Below, one piece after another: positions 47,400 to 59,506 of a stretch of 64,000 bases of DNA; the stretch's first letter is position 1, and each line of letters begins with the position of its first letter. The position numbers and the translations under genes were made by a program. Below the pieces are notes generated by a model. The model worked only from the letters and a program-made list of their open reading frames with translations. It had not been told where the DNA came from and did no database searches. This stretch comes from Lonicera japonica (taxonomy: Eukaryota; Streptophyta; Magnoliopsida; Dipsacales; Caprifoliaceae), in assembly GCA_021464415.1 (NCBI GenBank), contig CM038467.1:11983411-12047410 (forward strand). Reading direction: 5' to 3'.

Positions 47400-48370
47400 A
47401 GAGATTTTAGGCCGTGTTTGTTTAAAAAATAAGGATCGATTGAAATGAGCGCTGATATTTTTTAACATTCGTATTCGAAAGTGTAAATAATACGGCCCAT
47501 TAAAATTATAAAAGATCGCTGTCCGAATAGTTTAGACTTGAGCATACATTTCCTATCAGACCTAACAAAGTATAACGCAACATGGAAATACAACACAAAA
47601 TTATAAGGTAATGAGTAAAATTTTAATAATAAATTGTGTTCGGGTTTATTAGTCCAACCCGTTAAGACTCACTGGGACCCATTAAGAATCAATTTGCAAC
47701 ATATTTATGTTGTTTTCGGATAATTAGGTTTACCCGGACTAACCTCTTAGCATAATAAGTTAAATAGGTCGGGTCGTGTTGTGTTACTTGATAAGGTAAC
47801 GAATCATGTTCATATATTATTTTTTCACCCATTATGTTAATGCATTGTGTACTTGTTTAGTAATTTTTCACACAAATCTAATAAGACTGGACACAAAATC
47901 GACCCAACACGACCCGTTTCTAAGTGATTTTTACCATTGCCCGTAAAATAAATAAATAAATAAATAACAACCGTATATTTTGTTAAAGAAAAGGCTATGG
48001 TTTGAGCCTTAATAAGACCATTTCCATCACACATGTTAAAAAGCTAATTTTAAACTCGTTTGATTTAGCTTGGGACAATATATTTAAACTCGTCCAAACA
48101 TTAAATTAAATTCATGAGCCAATCGCAATTTGAAAAATATTGATAATTAGGAGGTTGTAATATATGGCTCAATTTGGGACGGTACTATGTATATCATCTG
48201 GCTTCATATAGCTTAGACAATGTACACATTATCTTTTGAGAGGGGGACGATATTATATATATCGTCTGAGCACTATAACTTTTATGTCGTGCAAATTTTG
48301 TAAGATTAACAAGGTAGAGTTACCTTTTTAACAGTCTTTTGACATTTATAGTGAAGATGGTCTAATACAT
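47400..48370. other. Intergenic DNA with hAT-like remnants
   Basis: No gene seen. Words such as AGGTCGGGTCGTGTTGTG and CGACCCAACACGACCCGT (about 47765-47925) are typical of degraded hAT MITEs, but no clean termini were found. Confidence 0.4.
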
Positions 48371-48693
48371 TTTCGAGTTTTATCTCACCAAAAATATAAC
48401 TTTCTTTATCGTCGATCAAGAATTCGAATAAGTTATCTAATGTTAATCTTTCTCGCTATCAATAGAATGTATAACATACTTTTTGATCTATACGGATTTA
48501 AGAACGTGGAAACCATAGGAAAAACAAATGAGAAAATTATTAATCCCAAAGTTGTATAGTAGTTGATGATCACACTTTGCTTTAATATAATAAAACTAAT
48601 AAATTTTAAGATACTTTCCACTAAAATTGCTAGCTGCGAGAAACCATTAGTTATTGGATTCATACTTTATAAAGTGGCCATGGAACGACCACC

Positions 48694-49462
48694 TAGGAGT
48701 GTTTTCGGTTTCGATCACGATAGAAATTAAGGTACTCCAAACCCAAACCTAATATAAAAAATCGATTTCGGTTCAGTTCAGTTTCAGTTTCTAAATCTTC
48801 GAAACCCAAACTCGAACCAAACTTTTCGGTTCTGTTTTGATTCGGTTTTATTCGGTTTTGACATATATATTTTTTTTCATTTTTTCTAAATCAATTTAAC
48901 ATAACAATATAATACTAATAATAATGTAAGAATGTAATAATGGTTCATATTCAAATTAAAGTCATATTTTTTCAGAAACAAGGAGCAAACATATAGATAC
49001 TATATGTGTTTTTTATTTAATTATTATTTTATTTGTACATTTACAATAATAAAACACATTAAATAAAATGATGAAATATCTTACCATCATGTATGTGATA
49101 AAAAAAATCTTAGCTTTGTGTAGTTAATTTAATAATAAGGACACGCGTTAATGACTTTTTTTTAAGATTATCACAATATGTAATTATTAAGGAACATATT
49201 CTTATAAAATGCCATCTTTTTTGTATTATAATATAATTAACATGTGCCCTTAGAATATATATTAACATTTTTTTTCTTATACATAATTCGGTTCGGTTCG
49301 GTTTAGTTCGATTTTGAACTAGCTTGCCCCAAATCCGAACCAAACTTTTCGGTTTCGGTTCGATTTTCTTGTTTTCGGTTTTTTTTTGTTCGGGATTTTA
49401 CGGATCGGTTCAAATCGGTTCAGCCCGTTCGGTCAGTTTTTGGATTGGCATTAACACCCCTA
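48694..49462. mobile_element. Non-autonomous hAT element with 8-bp TSD
   Basis: The termini TAGGAGTGTT and AACACCCCTA are flanked by CGACCACC at 48686-48693 and 49463-49470. The interior is rich in TTCGGTTTCGGTTC-type words on one side and their complements on the other, as in the widespread plant hAT MITE family of this kind. It is 769 bp and non-coding. Confidence 0.9.
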
Positions 49463-49725
49463 CGACCACCCTTAATTACTACCAAACAACAACATTCTTG
49501 AGTTCTTATCTCACAAAAAATATAAGTTTGTTTATCGCCTGTCAAGATTATGAATAAGTTACCTAATGTTAATCTTTCCCTCTATTAAAAAAATGCATAA
49601 CATATTTTTTGATCCATACAGATTTAGCAATGTGAAAAAGATAAGAAAAGTAAATAAATAAATTATTAATTCCAAAGTTGTGTGACGGTCGATGATCACA
49701 GTTTGGTTTAATGTAATAAATTTTA

Positions 49726-50147
49726 GGTTTCGTTTGATAACAACATAGAAAATGAAAATAAAAATAACTAATTTAGGTGAGAAGATGAAAAATAAGTTGA
49801 GAGATATGGTGAGATTAACTCTTACTTTTTGCGTTTTTCCATGACAAAATTTTCTTTGGGTGATGGTGGAGAAATTTTTTTCACAAAATATTAAAGGAGG
49901 ACGAAGGACATAAGAAATGTGATGAGATTAACTCCTACCTTTTGCATTTTTTTCATGACAAAATTTTCTTTGGGTGATGGTGGAGAAAATTTTTTCACAA
50001 AATATTAAAAGAGGATGAAAGACATATACTCACAAAAATAAGTATAAGATAAAGATGATTTTATCATGTGCCTCAACTTATTTTTCATTTTCTCATCTAA
50101 ATTAATTAATTTTATTTTTATTTTTTATGTTACTTTTAAATGGAGCC
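49726..50147. mobile_element. Tourist-like MITE
   Basis: The termini GGTTTCGTTTGATAACAA and (reverse complement) GGCTCCATTTAAAAGTAAC are flanked by TTA. It is related to the MITE at 40106. It contains an internal duplication of about 128 bp (TTTTCTTTGGGTGATGGTGG occurs twice). Confidence 0.75.
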
Positions 50148-50278
50148 TTAATCATTAAAATTGCTAGCTAGCGAGAAACCATTAGTCTCGCACTATTAGT
50201 TATTGGATCCGTACTTTCATATTGGCCATGAAACGACGACTCTTACTACCAAACAACAACATTCAATGGTGGCACTAA

Positions 50279-50716
50279 GGCCATCTCCAATGGTGTTTTC
50301 TATTTTTTGCATTTTTATCCTATGTGTCAATATTATTTTATAATATTTCTATATCTATTGGCAATATATTTGCATTGGTGTAGAAGAATAGAAATTATGG
50401 TCTCCAATGGTGATTTATATTCTTCCATTTCTTCCTTACTTTGTCCCCTGTTTAATGAAGAGATAGAATTAGTGGATATTATTTAAGAAGAGAGAGAATT
50501 AGTGGATATGACAACAACCAATAAAAATTTGCCATGTCACATAGAGAATTTCTATCACAATTTCTACAAGTGGAAATGGTGATAGAAATTCCCAATCCTA
50601 TTAGACTTCCACCTAGGATAGAAATGGAGATAGAAATGCCCATTGGAGAAGATTTTTTCTATTATTAATTTATATCATAGAAATTTGCTTATGTAGAAAC
50701 ACCATTGGAGATGGCC
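50279..50716. mobile_element. Intact Tourist-like MITE
   Basis: GGCCATCTCCAATGGTGTTT at the left, with a near-perfect inverted copy at the right (ACACCATTGGAGATGGCC), is flanked by TAA (50276-50278, 50717-50719). It is 438 bp and non-coding. It is the same family as the MITE that holds the Tat retrotransposon. Confidence 0.9.
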
Positions 50717-50719
50717 TAA

Positions 50720-51794
50720 TAAACCTGTATTCTACAAAGTCCTCGTATATTAATACTTACTCAATAAACTTGTTACAAAAACCTTTAAAAATATTTTCGA
50801 AGGTGATAAAATACTGTTATATATTAACCAAATTTTGATCGAACAAAATAAAAAAATAAAAAATAAAATAAAGTTTGTTTATTAAGAACTCAGTTGTGAT
50901 ACCGAAGGTTTTTCTATTTTACCATATCATTATTATGTTGAGAAAAATATATTATGCAATTATGTTCAAACCCAAAACTTAAAATTGAAAATACTATTTT
51001 TAACTATTAAGCCAACAATATTTTTATGTCAAATTCATCTCATTCTAAATTAAAGGTGATTTTGTTTCTATTTGCAATATTTTGCTGTTAATCCGTATTG
51101 TTAAGTTAATCCGCGTTGCTTACTAAATTAATCCGTGAGTGTGAATAGACTGACAAAAAAATATTATTAATTTAATTTTATAAATATTATTTTATTAATG
51201 ATTTAATATTAAAAAATCCACTAAATTAACAAGTACATCCACTTTAATTAATTAAATAAAAATATTAGTTTAAAAAGTTAGATTCTAATGTTATTAACCA
51301 ATGGGTAAATCATAATTAATTTTTTAAGTAAAATAATAAAAACAAATATCAACCCTTCACTCCCTTCCATTTCGATATTTTTACCGTCTTTTTCTCTCAA
51401 TCTGGTCTCCTCATTCTTCTCTCCTCCCTCACAAGATGCCATCTCCTCCATCGCTCTTACCTCACTCACTCCAGATACTATCACAAATTATAATGTTATT
51501 GTAAGTTAATCAATGTTTGTTCAAAATTTCACATATGCAGAAGAGGGCCGAGATATTATTAACTCCTTCCATCATTAGAAAGAAAGTTGTAGATGCTAAA
51601 GACGGAATATATTACATACTCTATGTTGTTAATATCATAATGCCTTTTGCCCAAACAACATATAACGAGTGCAACGAAGTGGACCACGTGATTCAACTCG
51701 TTACAGCATAAATTTTAACAAAAGCCAAAACTCTTTGGATAAGAATTGACCTAAAAATTACTTGTTAGCATTATTGTCATTCTTCTTCTTCTTA
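50720..51794. other. AT-rich intergenic DNA, no gene seen
   Basis: Only short unsupported open frames. A pyrimidine-rich patch at about 51350-51470 has no clear meaning. Confidence 0.5.

Positions 51795-51840
<46 letters not shown>
51795..51840. repeat. (ATT)n microsatellite
   Basis: About 15 ATT units after a TTC-rich stretch. Confidence 0.95.
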
Positions 51841-51841
<1 letters not shown>

Positions 51842-52241
51842 TAGTTTGTTTCTTGCAACTTATTTTTGTATATGTAATTTAATGGGGACGCTATGCATAA
51901 TTCAACAAAGGATTCACTACAATTCCTAATCCAATAGATGGAACGATTTTTGTGCTACAAAAATTGAAAAGTTTGTATAACTGGAGAAAGTTATGTAGGT
52001 CATTATGTCGTACAATTGGCTAAGGGAATAGTGAACTACAATTCCAAGTACAAGATAAGTCTCAAAGGTTTTATGTTATATTGTTCACATAATTATCCTC
52101 TCTCAAACCATTATAATGAAAGAAAGTACTATAAGTATTATAAATTAGAATACCAAATGTCGTGCTAACTAATTAATTACATGATCATTGATATTTTATA
52201 CGACTAATATTGAAAAAATAATATATATACTTGATTCTCAA

Positions 52242-52263
52242 ATTATTATTATTATTATTATAA

Positions 52264-52358
<95 letters not shown>
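52242..52358. repeat. Inverted microsatellite (ATT)n-(ATA)n
   Basis: Six ATT units, a short TATAAA spacer, then about 31 ATA/AAT units. The two parts are complementary and could fold back. The leucine-run frame on the minus strand is an artefact. Confidence 0.95.
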
Positions 52359-52360
<2 letters not shown>

Positions 52361-52475
52361 CCCTCTTCTGCATAGGAGAAAAATGGGTGGGAGTATTAAT
52401 AATATATTTAATTGATTAACTCCGTATTGATAAGTTAATTAATATTTTTTAATAAAACCTTTTAAAATTCTTTAA

Positions 52476-53207
52476 GGGTGCATTTGGAATGAAGATTTAA
52501 GAAATGATTTGAACATGAGATTTGGATTTGAAATTCAAAATCTAAATATTTTATTTGGTGTAGAATTATGATTTGAGATTTACAAATATTTTAATATCTT
52601 GAGATTTAATACTTAGCTTAATGTTATAATTTTCAAATCTCAGAGGTAGGGGTTGTTAGTTCCAGATTCCAAGCTTACAAATTTGAGAAAAAAAAAATAA
52701 TTTTTAAACAAATTATTAATTTTTTTTATTATTATTATAGCTATACTTGTAATATTAATTATAACAATAATACTAAGGATGGTAAAGGGTCGTGTTTGTC
52801 CAAACCTGAACCTGACACTCTTATAAATCTGTCCCAACTTAGTCCGGGTTTTATTTTTTTTTTAAATCTAAACTCGTCGTGAATAATGTATACATAAACC
52901 CCACTCCCGTACCATGGTAATTACACTATATTATAAAGAATAAAATACTATAATATGGGGGGGTCGAGTTAAACTATTAATTTTGTGCAAACCCAACCTC
53001 CGCCACGATGTGAAAAATAAAAGTAACCTACTACTCAACTAAATATAATTTTTAGCGGAATAATATTTAGACTTAGAAATCAATTTCTTTGTATTTGTTA
53101 AGCAAACACAAAATTTTAAATTCTTGTGTTTTTAAATTTATAATTTTTGAATCTTAAATTTATGAATTTTAAAGCTAAATTCAATTATGCAATCCAAGCG
53201 CACCTTA
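52476..53207. mobile_element. Probable MITE-type element of about 0.73 kb
   Basis: The left end AAGGGTGCATTTGGAATG and the right end (reverse complement TAAGGTGCGCTTGGATTG) are inverted and lie next to TTA. The interior includes a hAT-like patch (GGGTCGTGTTTGTCC near 52787). Boundaries are approximate. Confidence 0.5.
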
Positions 53208-53400
53208 AAAGAAAATAGGAAATAAATTAAAATGGAAGTAAATTTTGATTAAGAATCTAAATTAATATAACTATAAATTAATTTTAATTGGGATATACTT
53301 CTCAATTTTAAAAAGGAAAATATTATTAAAATTTGTTCAAAATTTTTATAAATTAAGAGTAGATTAACCGTAAAATATCGTAAATAAAAACAAAATTAAA

Positions 53401-53422
53401 TATATATATATATATATATATA
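53401..53422. repeat. (AT)n microsatellite
   Basis: Eleven AT units. Confidence 0.9.
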
Positions 53423-55300
53423 TGTTATACGGAGTACATGTTAAAAAATGAGATCTATATACGTATTTCGTGTGCGCCGTATCTAATCTAACAATATAGA
53501 CTGAAAAGTTTCCTTAAACTTTTTTTTCCGGAATTATGCGTACGAACATCGTGCAGTAATTTTTCATTCTGATGTGGATACGCTGACTGGGACCACTAGT
53601 TTTCTCTCCTCATCTCTCGTTAATCCAAAAAAAAAAATCTGTTTTTGAACAATTTCTACTATGAGGCGTCTGTAAAAAAATTGAACAAGGTAAGAAGCTG
53701 GAGGGAGGCAAAGAGAAGGGTCGGTGGGTTTCATCATCATATGCTCTTAAGTTTCTTCTTTTTCTCGATCTCTTCTCTCTCTAATTTTCCTTTTTCTTTT
53801 ATGTGTTTTAATTTTAAAATTTCGATGCCATGAAATTGCGGAGAGAACTTATGCAAATGAGGAAGCCAACTAGGCATCCATCTAGACAGTTTGTGCAACT
53901 TCAGTTAGGACGATCCGTGAGTAGTATAGCATTAATGGTTTTTTTAAAATAAAAAAACAAGTTATCATCTTATTTTCGCTGATGAAAATGGTGGGATGGC
54001 ATCGGGTGGAGAAAGAGAAATTGGGGAGGAGAGGGGTTAAAAGAGGGTATTAGATGCATTTGGCTAACATTTTTTTAAATTTTCCTATCAAATTTTGAGA
54101 ATTTGATGGGGAATATAATAATTCGGTGGATGAAAAGAAAAACATCCTTAATTTAAGAGGATCTATAATAATTGTATAAAAATTGTTACATAAATTATAT
54201 CTGTTAATTATTTTTTATGCAAAAAATTAAGTTTGAAAAATTATGCTCCAAAGATACTTTTAGAAACTCTTGTGACATAGTTCAAGTCACACACTCCCAT
54301 AATGTAAGCCATATTTTTTTTTGAAAATTTTCCTTAAACTGTCTGCGTCAAATAAAAAAGATTGCAGAGTTTAAGGAAAATATTCAAATGCATGTCTTAT
54401 CATTTTCAATAATTCATACTTGGGGGGACCCGGGCAGCCCCGGTCCCTCCTTCTGTCCGCCACTGTGTCCAAAATACTTCTACGTACTTCTCCTAATCAT
54501 CAACAAAAAATATGCCACATCCGCTTTCCTTTTAGGTGACGGTGATATGATCAACAAAATCAACTCACACTATCTTCTTCCTCTTCTTCTACTAAATAAT
54601 AAGACGAGTAAATTTGTCCAAATGACATTCATTTAACAATCATATGTGATATATTTAAATATAACATTTAGAAATAAAATAAACATATTTTTCAGACTCG
54701 GTTTTCAAACTTTAGGTTGAATCAATATTTATTCTTCAAATTACGTTGCATTCAGATGAGGAAATAAATGCCACCTAATTTTTCTATTTATGTCTAATTT
54801 TGTTGAAATATTGTTGGAAACCAAAACGTTTACTAATTGTATACTTATTATACAAAACCAAAATTAACCTTATAAAATACTTGGTTCTATCCCCACTTTA
54901 ATTCGGTTTTTGACAACCGAGTAAAATGCCTATTTTTCAGTTCTTAATGGTTGTGTATAAGCATATATACTCGGTGCTTAGGGGCCAAGTAAGGTATTGT
55001 CAAACTTAAACTCAATCTTCAAAAAGCAAATAAGAGACACTTTACTCACGTTCAAGTTTATCTCTCTCTAATTGCGTCGAATAAAAATATTCGATAGGAT
55101 CGGAATTAGTCGATTAGAAATTATGAAAATAATACAGGATATAAATCAATCGGATAAGGATTCTATGAGTTTGACATAATAAAATCTAGTCAGATAAGTA
55201 TTAAATAAATTATGCATTTTGTGCAGTTTCGAATTAGTAGTCCGAAGATGAGATATATATATATATATATATATATTTAATGCAACTTTTAGAAATGCAC
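53423..55300. other. Intergenic DNA, no gene seen; one hAT-like end
   Basis: A GC-rich patch at 54420-54465 ends CTGTCCGCCACTG. Its reverse complement, CAGTGGCGGACAG, matches hAT-type termini. No partner end was found, so this is a remnant. Otherwise the DNA is AT-rich without coding support. Confidence 0.4.

Positions 55301-55370
<70 letters not shown>
55301..55370. repeat. Inverted microsatellite (AAT)n-(ATT)n
   Basis: About ten AAT units run directly into about thirteen ATT units, giving a self-complementary hairpin of simple sequence. Confidence 0.95.
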
Positions 55371-55371
<1 letters not shown>

Positions 55372-56025
55372 GGCTATGATTATTAGTCCAAATGGTACTA
55401 TTGAACTCCAAAAGGTAATCTTTAGTATACTTTAAAAACTTAAAAAAAAAAAAAACTTTAGTGACATTTCATAAAATACTTTGTAACAATTTTGATACAT
55501 TGTAAACAAATTTTTGGGTGCTAATAATTGTATCTTTTTTAGAAGTACCTTGTTTTTTCATTAAGGTTACTTAATTTCCATAAAAATTCGATTGTAATGT
55601 CATTTCTACTTTAGTTTATAAATATAAAATAAAGATTAATATCAATTTATTTATTGCAAATTAATAAACATAATGTGAAAAATAATTTAGTAGCTTAAAG
55701 ATGGCAAACAAAAAAATCCAAATAGAAACCAAATGAAGGGAAAATGATTTTCCATTGCGGCCTAAAACATTTCCCGCCATCATATATAGTAAAAGATTGA
55801 AAATTTCAGATTATTGTTTACACAATTATAACATGCGTGTATTAAAAAAAAATTAAGTATTAAGGTTTTTTTAAAAAAAATAGAAACCTTTCTTTTTGTA
55901 TAGTATTTTTTTTTGGTGACCTAGCATAAGCATTTAATGGACTTTTTTTTATAACTATGATACTTTTTCAACTTATTTAGTAAACTAGGGGACTTTTAAA
56001 CATATTTGTGAAAATGGGGTGAATT

Positions 56026-56165
56026 AAAAACGCTACTATGTATAGCGTTTTTATTGATAAAATCGATCCCATGAATAGCGTTTTTTGTGTTAAAAAAATT
56101 TGAGTGAATTAAAAACGCTACTATGTATAGCGTTTTTATTGATAAAATCGGTAGCATTTTTACAG
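56026..56165. repeat. Palindrome-rich repeats in left TIR
   Basis: AAAACGCTACTATGTATAGC followed by GTTTTTATTGATAAAATCG occurs twice (about 56028 and 56112). CGCTA...TAGCG is a short inverted repeat. Related AAAAACGCAGTAATGAATTG-type words fill the opposite TIR at 62930-63130. Confidence 0.75.
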
Positions 56166-56204
56166 CTTTTTCAAAATCACCACTCTTCCGATTAATACAT
56201 TCAA

Positions 56205-56904
56205 AAAGCACCTATTGCTGCACCTCGCACTGTTAACCTCCTTCTCCTCTTGCTGCCCACCTCACCTTCGCCCTCCCTCTCGCTGCACCTCGCCTTCGCC
56301 GCACCTCTCGCCGGTCCTGTGTAGAGCTTGTACAGAGCTCTGACCGTCCTTCTCTGTCGCCGGTGTTGCCCACTGTTTTTCCTCCGTCGACTCCACCAAG
56401 TACACATTATAGCCCTAGATTTCGTTTTAGCTGGTTATTGTGATGGTATTTGTGATGGTATTTTCGATTTGCATGAATTTTGGTGGGTTGATGAATCGAT
56501 TTGGAATATTTGAATAGGGGATGTGGGGTTTGTGGGGTTAATTGTTTAGATTTGTTTGTGGGGTTCAAGATTTGATTTGTATGTTTATGGTGGGGTTTCA
56601 ATGTCTCGTATGGTTTGCCCTTTGAATATGGATCCCTGAAATAGGAAAGTGAGACAAGAAATTAAAAAAAAAATTCCAAACTCTGAATCTAGCGAAAGGG
56701 AAAGAAAAGGTTAGCCATAAAATAGCAAATATGCAGGACTTTGCTTAGCCACAAAATTCCAAAAAAGGTTAACAAGAAAGCTAAACACCATAATAAAATA
56801 TCAAAACACATACCAATTTATTAGGAAGGTGGAGGTGGGAATCGATCTCATGCCCTCCCTAGTATAATAAAATATCAAAATAATTTATACCACTCTACTC
56901 ACTG

Positions 56905-56943
<39 letters not shown>

Positions 56944-57396
56944 CTCTAGAGGCACACTCTACCTGTATGCATTCGGATATACTTAGTTAGTAGTTCTTTA
57001 CATTGAGAATTTATAATGGCATTTGATTTGTTGGAATTAAATAATATATTTTTCATACTCAAGGCCATGAGTTCAAAACTTCCCTTTAAACTTAGAACAA
57101 TTTTTGTAGTGAGTGGAGTAACTTTAATTATGTGTAAATACTAAATCCCCCAAATATATTTAATATATTGTAGAATTATATATCTTTCAAATAGTCGAGA
57201 TTATTCTTATACTTCAATGTAAATTCAACATTTTTCATATGATTAAGTAGTATAAATGTGTACATATTCTCATATGCGAATTTATTAATTTTGTTGAACT
57301 CTCTATTTTAATTTCCCCATATTAATACATCTTTACAATGTATGCAGCAATGGAGAAGAGACAACGTGTTCCTTCTGCATCGATCAGATTTATTAA
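56205..57396 (+). other. Leader-like region of the PMD/GRF gene block
   Basis: 56205-56400 is rich in CT and CG words, unlike its surroundings, and looks like a plant 5' UTR or a short coding leader. ATGs at 57338 and 57350 open a short frame that ends at a strong donor (TTAA|GTAAGT at 57396). This frame does not join in phase with the GRF exon starting at 57903, so it may be an upstream ORF or part of another transcript. An (AT)n run lies at 56909-56940. Confidence 0.35.
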
Positions 57397-57904
57397 GTAA
57401 GTGAAACTATTAATTATAAATACAAAATATCATTGACCATTAATTAGATTGGAATTAGTCTAGCAAATTGGGACTATTAATTTTAGACTGGCAGAGTATA
57501 TCATGATTGCCATATCCAAACTCTTTATCTAATTTTAAGATATTTTTGAACCAATAATAAGAAAGTACCTAGAATACCCATCATTATTTTTCAATAAGTT
57601 CCTACAGCATCAAGTATTTCAATCTTTCATACAAGTTAAATGAGTGATAAAAACTTTCGGTTCTTATCAAATAAAGTCTACATTTCACTAATACTTAGAT
57701 TGCAATTGGTAAAATCAGTAGCATACCTCTACCGTAGGGTAAAAGCGTATAACAAATTAAACCATATATGCATTAAGGTTTTGTAATTAACCCTTCAGAT
57801 AGTAAATATTTATTACAAGTTTGCATTAAACTTTATTAATTACAAACTAGCCTTCATGTTTAGAAGTAATATGAAACTATATTTTCATTTTATTTTTCGC
57901 AGAA

Positions 57905-58345
57905 ATGTCTTTAAACTCTGGTTCTAGTTCTGGAGAATCATGTTCATATGTCACTTGTTTTTGTGGAGAGCTTGCTCTAATTAAAATGTCACAAACGTCG
58001 AGAAACCCGGGTCGGAGATTCTTTGGTTGCAGGAGTTATGGTAATAATGGATGCAACTTTTTCGACTGGGTTGACAAGAAAAAAACTATTCAGGAAGAGA
58101 TGAAAGAAATTTACAATCAAATAAGGCACATATCGGTCCAAAAAGAAGATTGGAGGGCAGTTGCTGAAGGAGTTAAATACTTGAATAATCGTTTGTTAAA
58201 GGGCATAGAAAGGGAGAAGGAAAAGAGAGAAGAAGTACAAAGGAAGTACGAGCAATGCAAGAAATCACTAAAGTGTGCAAAGAATAGGATTTATTTGCTT
58301 TTGTTCCTATTTGTTGTGTCAGTTTTATGTAATTTATTTTACTAG
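57905..58345 (+). CDS. GRF-type zinc-finger protein with C-terminal membrane anchor
   Basis: A 146-residue protein starting at the first ATG after a splice acceptor (TTTTTCGCAG, ending 57902). Residues about 17-57 form a GRF zinc finger: CFCG, RNPGRRFFGCRSY and CNFFDWVD supply the Cys ligands and the GRxFxxC core. A long charged coiled-coil-like segment follows (about 60-125), and the protein ends with one hydrophobic helix (YLLLFLFVVSVLCNLF), probably a tail anchor. Short GRF plus tail-anchor proteins are common in plant genomes and often lie near transposons. Here it is directly upstream of a PMD-like gene within a TIR-bounded element. The frame is intact; the function is unknown. Confidence 0.8.
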   Translation: MSLNSGSSSGESCSYVTCFCGELALIKMSQTSRNPGRRFFGCRSYGNNGCNFFDWVDKKKTIQEEMKEIYNQIRHISVQKEDWRAVAEGVKYLNNRLLKGIEREKEKREEVQRKYEQCKKSLKCAKNRIYLLLFLFVVSVLCNLFY

Positions 58346-58612
58346 GCAGTGTAGACTTATGGCTACTGTTGTTATGTATTTTTTTTAGTATATGTATCTA
58401 TTTGGAACTTGGCTAATTAACTATGTAAGGATGCTAAATTAGTTATTGCCCATGCAATATGTAATGCGACATTATAATGCAAATTTTTTTGTAATGAATG
58501 GATGTGTATTAATTATGCAGTTTGTTAAGTTATGTACACATATGTACGCGTTAATATGCATTGTTTCTTTTTTTATATCTATTTAACACGTACATGAAAC
58601 AGGTATTTGTCG

Positions 58613-59208
58613 ATGGATCATGGTCATGTGGATCGCCGTGTCTTTTATTTACAGGACCAGCATCGGTCTTTTGCTATATGGGCTAGCGATGATCCTGCTT
58701 TGTTGGAGCTACGTAGGAGCGCTACTAAATTTAGTGGGCCTGATAGACATCAAATTATTCTTCATGAGAGAGTACATCGTCTATTACTACGAGCAGGATT
58801 TTACGGATTGTACCGCATAGGGCACATCCATTACGATCATGCACTGATTACCCCCCGGCCTATCACAGTCAGATACGTTATCCTCACCATCGCCAGCCAG
58901 CTTACCGCATCCAAGTACGACAGACTTCTCTACACATCCTACCATATACGAGGATTTTGACATTGGATATTATGTGTCTATATTGACAACAGACTCGTCA
59001 TTTATTTCACCAGCCGTGTTGCATCAGCTTCCACTCGGACTTTCACACTCACCGACACTTACACGTACGGATCATAATGACGAATTGACACAGTTAGGCA
59101 TACCAGATGTTGTAAATGTACCTGTGCTACCTATCGATATAGGTCGAGGGAGAGGTAGATCGAAAGGTATGGGCAAGGACAGGGGCAGAGGAAGAGGTGT
59201 AGAGGCGC
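58613..59208 (+). pseudogene. PMD-like gene, internally deleted and interrupted by solo LTR
   Basis: It follows an acceptor (GAAACAG, ending 58602). The first 80 codons encode the N-terminus typical of PMD proteins: HRSFAIW, HERVHRLLLRAGFYGLYRI and HYDHALIT. The match then breaks at about 58850: the THTFH...GE core is missing and the frame changes. From about 58870 another frame encodes a Ser/Thr/Pro-rich linker and a GRGRGRSKGMGKDRGRGRG tail, the usual kind of PMD-protein C-terminus. At 59208 a solo LTR interrupts it. The frame resumes at 61267 and ends within 60 bp. The core deletion and frame change alone make it non-functional as a PMD protein. Confidence 0.75.
59204..59208. repeat. Target-site duplication of solo LTR (left)
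   Basis: GGCGC, repeated at 61262-61266. Confidence 0.92.
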
Positions 59209-59506
59209 TGTGAACACCTCATTTTGCGACCCCCGCAAGAATCCTAATTTTCAAAGAAATAAACATGCATGCACGCACGAGCATTCCTAGATGCACATGT
59301 ATTTTGTTCATGTGATATAGGTCAAAGAAGAAAGCCGAAAGGACCCCGGATGAGGAGTCACAGAATTATCGAAAATTGTCGGAATCAAAAACCGTCAAAA
59401 CTCCGGGAAATTTGTGAAAGGAGAGTCACGTACTTTGGATCATCCTCAAACTTTGAGAGTTGTTGGAAATTATCAAAAGGAGTAACATACTCGAAAATCA
59501 GCTAAA

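Larger units (their letters stand above)
48372..50275. repeat. Tandem duplication of about 0.35 kb split by two transposons
   Basis: Unit 1 begins near 48372 (GAGTTTTATCTCACCAAAAATA) and runs to 48693, where a hAT element interrupts it, then finishes at about 49495. Unit 2 begins near 49498 (GAGTTCTTATCTCACAAAAAA) and runs to 50275, interrupted at 49726-50147 by a Tourist-like MITE. Both contain AATAAGTTA...CTAATGTTAATCTTTC, AAAGTTGT...GATGATCACA and GAGAAACCATTAG. Each unit gained a different transposon after duplication. Confidence 0.75.

Noticed and set aside
52185..52373. Poly-leucine protein
   Set aside because: A translation of the (AAT)n microsatellite.
58607..58960. A complete 117-aa PMD-like protein
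   Set aside because: The first 80 codons match PMD N-termini, but the remaining codons are out of frame with the conserved C-terminal part; it is the front of a deleted gene.
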